Assembly: GCA_947453205.1 (NCBI GenBank)
Contig: CANGFT010000010.1
Coordinates: 1 to 64,000 of the forward strand
DNA from: Beijerinckiaceae bacterium
Lineage (GTDB): Bacteria > Pseudomonadota > Alphaproteobacteria > Rhizobiales > Beijerinckiaceae
Length of the DNA stretch: 64,000 bases
Reading direction: 5' to 3'
The position numbers and the translations under genes are program-made. Shown here piece after piece: positions 60,840 to 64,000 of this stretch. The notes beneath the pieces were generated by a model. The model searched no databases, was not told the DNA's origin, and saw nothing but the letters and a program-made list of their open reading frames with translations. Numbering within the stretch: the first letter of the stretch is position 1; each line of letters begins with the position of its first letter.

Positions 60840-61853
60840 ATGTCAGATCGCGCAGCCCCGCTGGCGGTGACGCAGGGCGATCCTTCGGGCGTCGGCCCCG
60901 AGATCGCCATCAAGGCCTGGCTCGCGCGCAAGGCGGATGCGCCGCCCTGGTTCCTGCTCGCCGACCCCGACCATATCGAGCGCACCGCAAAAACGCTGGG
61001 CCTTGATGCGCCCGTCAAAGGCGTGACGCCCGCGCAGGCTGCTGACGTCTTTGCGCAAGCGCTGCCGGTCGTGCCGCTTCATGCGCGGGTCATCGGAATC
61101 CCCGGCAAGCCCGACGCGCTGGACGCGCCTGCGACCCTCGAGGCCATCGAACGCGGCGTCATGATGGTGCGCAGCGGGCAGGCGCGCGCCCTCGTCACCA
61201 ATCCCATCGCCAAGGATGTGCTCTACAAGGCCGGGTTTCACCATCCCGGCCATACCGAATGGCTGGGCGAGCTGGCGGAGCGCGAATGGGACTGCGGCCC
61301 CCTGCGCCCGGTCATGCTGATCTGGTCGGACGAACTCGCCGTCGTGCCCGTCACGATCCACCTCGCCCTGACGCGGGCCATCGCGGAGCTGACGACGCAG
61401 GCCATCGTCGAGACCGCCCGCATCACCGCTCAGGATTACCGCACCCGCTTCGACGTCGCTGCGCCGCGCCTCGCTGTGGCCGGGCTCAACCCCCATGCGG
61501 GAGAGAACGGAACCATGGGGCGCGAGGACATAGAGATCGTCGCGCCCGCCGTCGCGCAATTAAAGGCCGAGGGCATAGACGCCCGCGGCCCCCTGCCGCC
61601 CGACACCATGTTTCATGCGGCGGCCCGCGCGCGCTATGACGTCGCCATCTGCATGTATCACGATCAGGGCCTCATTCCCGTCAAGACGCTGGCCTTCGAC
61701 AGCGGCGTCAACACCACGCTCGGCCTGCCCTTCGTGCGCACATCGCCCGACCATGGAACCGCCTTCGACATCGCAGGCAAGGGCGTCGCGCAGGAAGCCA
61801 GCCTCGTCGCCGCCATCGCCCTGGCGGCGCGGCTCGCGAGCGCGCAGACATGA
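60840..61853 (+). CDS. pdxA: 4-hydroxythreonine-4-phosphate dehydrogenase
   Basis: A 337-residue NAD-dependent enzyme of pyridoxal phosphate synthesis. It begins with [17 protein letters not shown], and its metal-binding His residues lie in [32 protein letters not shown] and [16 protein letters not shown]. Overlaps rsmA by ATGA; in many proteobacteria surA-pdxA-rsmA are similarly linked. Confidence 0.95.
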   Translation: MSDRAAPLAVTQGDPSGVGPEIAIKAWLARKADAPPWFLLADPDHIERTAKTLGLDAPVKGVTPAQAADVFAQALPVVPLHARVIGIPGKPDALDAPATLEAIERGVMMVRSGQARALVTNPIAKDVLYKAGFHHPGHTEWLGELAEREWDCGPLRPVMLIWSDELAVVPVTIHLALTRAIAELTTQAIVETARITAQDYRTRFDVAAPRLAVAGLNPHAGENGTMGREDIEIVAPAVAQLKAEGIDARGPLPPDTMFHAAARARYDVAICMYHDQGLIPVKTLAFDSGVNTTLGLPFVRTSPDHGTAFDIAGKGVAQEASLVAAIALAARLASAQT

Positions 61854-62776
61854 GCGCCATCGACGATCTGCCGCCCCTGCGCGACGTGGTCGAAGCCCAT
61901 GGCCTGCTTGCGAAGAAATCGCTGGGGCAGAACTTCCTCTATGACCTCAACCTCACCAGCCGCATCGCCCGCGCCGCTGGTCCGCTGGATGGCGTCACCA
62001 TCGTCGAGATCGGCCCCGGCCCCGGCGGCCTGACGCGGGCGCTGCTGGCCGAAGGCGCCCGGCAGGTGATCGCCGTCGAGCGGGATGAGCGGTGCCTGCC
62101 TGCGCTTGCTGACATCGCCGCGCGCTATCCCGGGCGCCTGCATGTGGTGAGCGGCGACGCGCTTGAGGTGGACCTCGGGGCGCTTGTCGCCGCACATGGC
62201 GGCGGCCCCGCCCGCATCTGCGCCAACCTGCCCTATAATGTCGGCACGGCCCTGCTGGTGCGCTGGCTCGAATCCGATCCATGGCCGCCATGGTTCGACC
62301 GGCTGACGCTCATGTTCCAGCGCGAGGTGGCCGAGCGCATCGTGGCGACGCCCGCCCAGCGTGTCGACTATGGGCGCCTTGGCGTGCTCACCGGCTGGCG
62401 CAGCCGCGCCCGCATCCTCTTCGATGTGCCGCCCTCGGCCTTCACGCCGCCGCCGAAGGTCACGTCCTCCGTCGTGGAGCTGATCCCCCGCGCCGAGCCC
62501 CTGCCCTGCGACGGACGGGTGCTCTCAGCCCTCACGCAGGCCGCCTTTGGGCAAAGGCGCAAGATGCTGCGCCAGTCGTTGAAGGGCTTCGCCCTGCGCG
62601 GGCGGACGCTCGACGCCGGCGCCCTGCTGGAGGCGGCGGGAATCGAGCCCACGAAACGCGCCGAGGAAGTGGATGTCGAGGGCTTCGTGCGGCTGGCGCA
62701 GATGGCGGCGGATCAGGCCCCAAGGGATCAGGCCCAAGGCGATCAGGCCCAGGGCGCCGTCTCGCCGTTGGGATAG
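61850..62776 (+). CDS. rsmA: 16S rRNA (adenine1518/1519-N6)-dimethyltransferase
   Basis: A 308-residue KsgA methyltransferase. [21 protein letters not shown], the SAM-binding [19 protein letters not shown] and the catalytic [12 protein letters not shown] motif (residues about 126-137) are present. The last 20 residues are a non-conserved tail of DQAxx repeats encoded by a 15-bp tandem repeat, overlapping the 3' end of the convergent Cys-cluster gene. Confidence 0.95.
   Translation: MSAIDDLPPLRDVVEAHGLLAKKSLGQNFLYDLNLTSRIARAAGPLDGVTIVEIGPGPGGLTRALLAEGARQVIAVERDERCLPALADIAARYPGRLHVVSGDALEVDLGALVAAHGGGPARICANLPYNVGTALLVRWLESDPWPPWFDRLTLMFQREVAERIVATPAQRVDYGRLGVLTGWRSRARILFDVPPSAFTPPPKVTSSVVELIPRAEPLPCDGRVLSALTQAAFGQRRKMLRQSLKGFALRGRTLDAGALLEAAGIEPTKRAEEVDVEGFVRLAQMAADQAPRDQAQGDQAQGAVSPLG
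62711..62753. repeat. 15-bp tandem repeat at the rsmA 3' end
   Basis: Three units of GATCAGGCCC(C)AAGG-type sequence at 62711, 62726 and 62741 (period 15). They extend RsmA with [15 protein letters not shown] and enter the overlap with the convergent 62743-63159 gene. Confidence 0.8.
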
Positions 62777-63159
62777 ACCCGCCAGGCGAAAGTCCCGGCC
62801 TTGGCGACCACCACATGCCCCGCCTTGGCTTTGGCGAGCAGATGCCGGAACACGAGCGGCTGGCGCCAGACATGGGGCTTTTTGGGGTCGCAGACCGCCA
62901 GATATTCATCCGAATCAGCGTCGATCATGAAAAGAACGCCGGTGCGATGGGGATTGAGCACCACCGCCACGTCCCGCTCTGTCAGCCATTCGCATTCGAA
63001 ATCGCGGCAGACATCGGGGCGCTTTTTATAGACCTTGCAGCCGCCGCCGAGCTTGCAATTGGCGCACAGGACGCCCGCAGGCTTGTCGAATTCGTCGATC
63101 TCCAGCACCTGACAGCAGAGGGTGCAGGGTCCGCAGGACCGTCCAGGTGCGGCAGGCAT
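62743..63159 (-). CDS. YkgJ-like Cys-cluster (Zn/Fe-chelating) protein
   Basis: A 138-residue protein from ATG 63159, with GGAG about 6 bp upstream. The N-terminal half carries a dense Cys set ([47 protein letters not shown]) matching the YkgJ/UPF0153 family of metal-chelating proteins of unknown role. The C-terminal half is ordinary soluble sequence. Its 3' end overlaps rsmA by 34 bp. Confidence 0.8.
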   Translation of the reverse strand: MPAAPGRSCGPCTLCCQVLEIDEFDKPAGVLCANCKLGGGCKVYKKRPDVCRDFECEWLTERDVAVVLNPHRTGVLFMIDADSDEYLAVCDPKKPHVWRQPLVFRHLLAKAKAGHVVVAKAGTFAWRVYPNGETAPWA

Positions 63160-63342
63160 GGAGACTCCGGAACGATTCAATCAACCTCTGTCACATCCGC
63201 ATAACCAATCGCAACGCCGCTGTAGAGCCTGAAAAGGCCTCAGCCGATGGTTTTCCCCGCCCCATCACGCCGCAACCCATGTCTTGACTTGGATGTGTGG
63301 AGGTTGTTCCTGCGATCAAACATCTCGAAGCGGCAGGGTTCT

Positions 63343-64000
63343 ATGGCCAAAGCTTTCGTATTTCCTGGTCAGGGTTCGCAATCCCCAGGCATGGGCAAGG
63401 CGCTGGCCGCCGAATTTCCGCAGGCCGCAGCCGTCTTTGCGGAGGTTGACGACGCGCTCGGCCAGAAGCTCTCCGCCCTCATGTTCGAGGGGCCCGAGGC
63501 GGACCTCACCTTGACCGCCAACGCCCAGCCCGCCCTCATGGCGGTCAGCATGGCCGTCATGCGCGTGCTGGAGGCCGAAGCGGGGCTTGATCTGGCGCGC
63601 GACGCCAAATTCGTGGCCGGCCATTCGCTGGGCGAATATTCCGCCCTCGCGGCGGCGGGCGCCTTCACCCTCGCCGACACGGCCCGTCTGCTGCGCCTGC
63701 GCGGCGAGGCCATGCAGAAGGCGGCGCCGGTCGGCGAAGGGGCCATGGCCGCCATTCTGGGCCTCGAATTCGGCCCGGTGGCCGCCATCGCGACGGAAGC
63801 CGCCCGGGAATTTCATCTTCAGGGCGCCATCTGCCAGGCCGCCAACGACAATGGCGGCGGGCAGGTCGTGATCTCCGGAACAAAATCAGCTGTGGAAAAA
63901 GCCATGGAGCTGGCCAAGGCCGCAGGGGCCAAACGCGCCCTTTTGCTGCCGGTCTCCGCGCCCTTCCATTGCGCCCTCATGCAGCCCGCGGCCGAGGCCA
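63343..64000 (+). CDS. fabD: Malonyl-CoA-ACP transacylase FabD, truncated by window edge
   Basis: Start ATG 63343; open at the right edge, so it is missing from the ORF track. The visible 219 residues begin KAFVFPGQGSQSPGMGKALA and contain the active-site Ser in VAGHSLGEYSALAAAG near residue 92, and the catalytic His region SAPFHCALM near residue 209. FabD loads malonyl onto acyl carrier protein. In relatives fabG, acpP and fabF follow. A TTGACT at 63284 may be part of its promoter. Confidence 0.94.
   Translation, partial: MAKAFVFPGQGSQSPGMGKALAAEFPQAAAVFAEVDDALGQKLSALMFEGPEADLTLTANAQPALMAVSMAVMRVLEAEAGLDLARDAKFVAGHSLGEYSALAAAGAFTLADTARLLRLRGEAMQKAAPVGEGAMAAILGLEFGPVAAIATEAAREFHLQGAICQAANDNGGGQVVISGTKSAVEKAMELAKAAGAKRALLLPVSAPFHCALMQPAAEA

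Noticed and set aside
63284-63312. Full fabD promoter
   Set aside because: TTGACT is good, but no convincing -10 lies at 16-18 bp, so it is mentioned only in the fabD entry.

Overview
The window is a 64 kb, GC-rich, gene-dense chromosomal segment whose gene content and order point to an alphaproteobacterium, most likely of the Hyphomicrobiales (Rhizobiales): purM-purN beside a CDP-alcohol phosphatidyltransferase, PerM and HdaA; ppk-ppx-rnd; scpA-scpB-tatA-tatB-tatC with nagZ, a SPOR protein and argS; pepA-holC divergent from lptF-lptG-lptD-surA-pdxA-rsmA; and fabD at the right edge. The genus cannot be read from the sequence alone. Nearly every long ORF opposite a real gene in the ORF track is a GC-rich shadow. 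I saw no rRNA, tRNA, CRISPR or prophage.

Layout. 1-177 is the end of an insertion sequence (transposase N-terminus on the minus strand plus tandem terminal repeats) lying 43 bp upstream of trmFO. 1.6-2.4 kb is a toxin-antitoxin module with a perfect palindrome over its start. 2.5-12.6 kb holds a secreted hydrolase, a DUF815 ATPase, malic enzyme, an orphan membrane protein, a PfkB kinase, a nickel/cobalt sensor-exporter pair (rcnR-rcnA) with a textbook palindromic operator, erpA, dgt and a Bug-type binding protein. 12.8-26.4 kb carries aspS, a 59-aa membrane protein missed by the ORF track, an EamA transporter, a P-type ATPase, tatCBA, scpBA, nagZ, a SPOR protein and argS. Copies of a dispersed GC-rich inverted-repeat element lie at 12.7, 23.1 and 26.5 kb, and the block between the outer two appears inverted relative to the order I recall from related genomes. 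26.6-31.3 kb has a Tat-signal dienelactone hydrolase, a TauD-like dioxygenase, a CNT nucleoside transporter, two very small membrane proteins and a ClpP-class protein. 31.4-38.8 kb is rnd, ppx, ppk, hdaA, perM and a phosphatidyltransferase. 38.9-45.3 kb has purMN, an NTF2-like/MetE-like coupled pair, a secreted small Cys protein, a molybdopterin oxidoreductase and ndk.

45.4-49.0 kb is the most interesting block: oxyR, a rubredoxin-less rubrerythrin, a GlpC-like two-cluster Fe-S protein and a DUF3501 protein, all codirectional, with hairpins between oxyR and rubrerythrin and between rubrerythrin and the Fe-S gene. It looks like a peroxide-responsive redox module of undefined biochemistry. 49.1-54.8 kb has an ABC-F ATPase, an MFS transporter, holC, a secreted protein and pepA. 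55.0-62.8 kb is the LPS export and outer-membrane assembly operon, running into pdxA and rsmA. fabD is cut by the right window edge.

Translational coupling (4-nt or TGATG overlaps) is frequent: tatB/tatC, perM/hdaA, purM/purN, NTF2-like/MetE-like, secreted protein/holC and pdxA/rsmA. No gene-free stretch exceeds 300 bp once the small ORFs at 14.8 kb and 29.9-30.4 kb are included.
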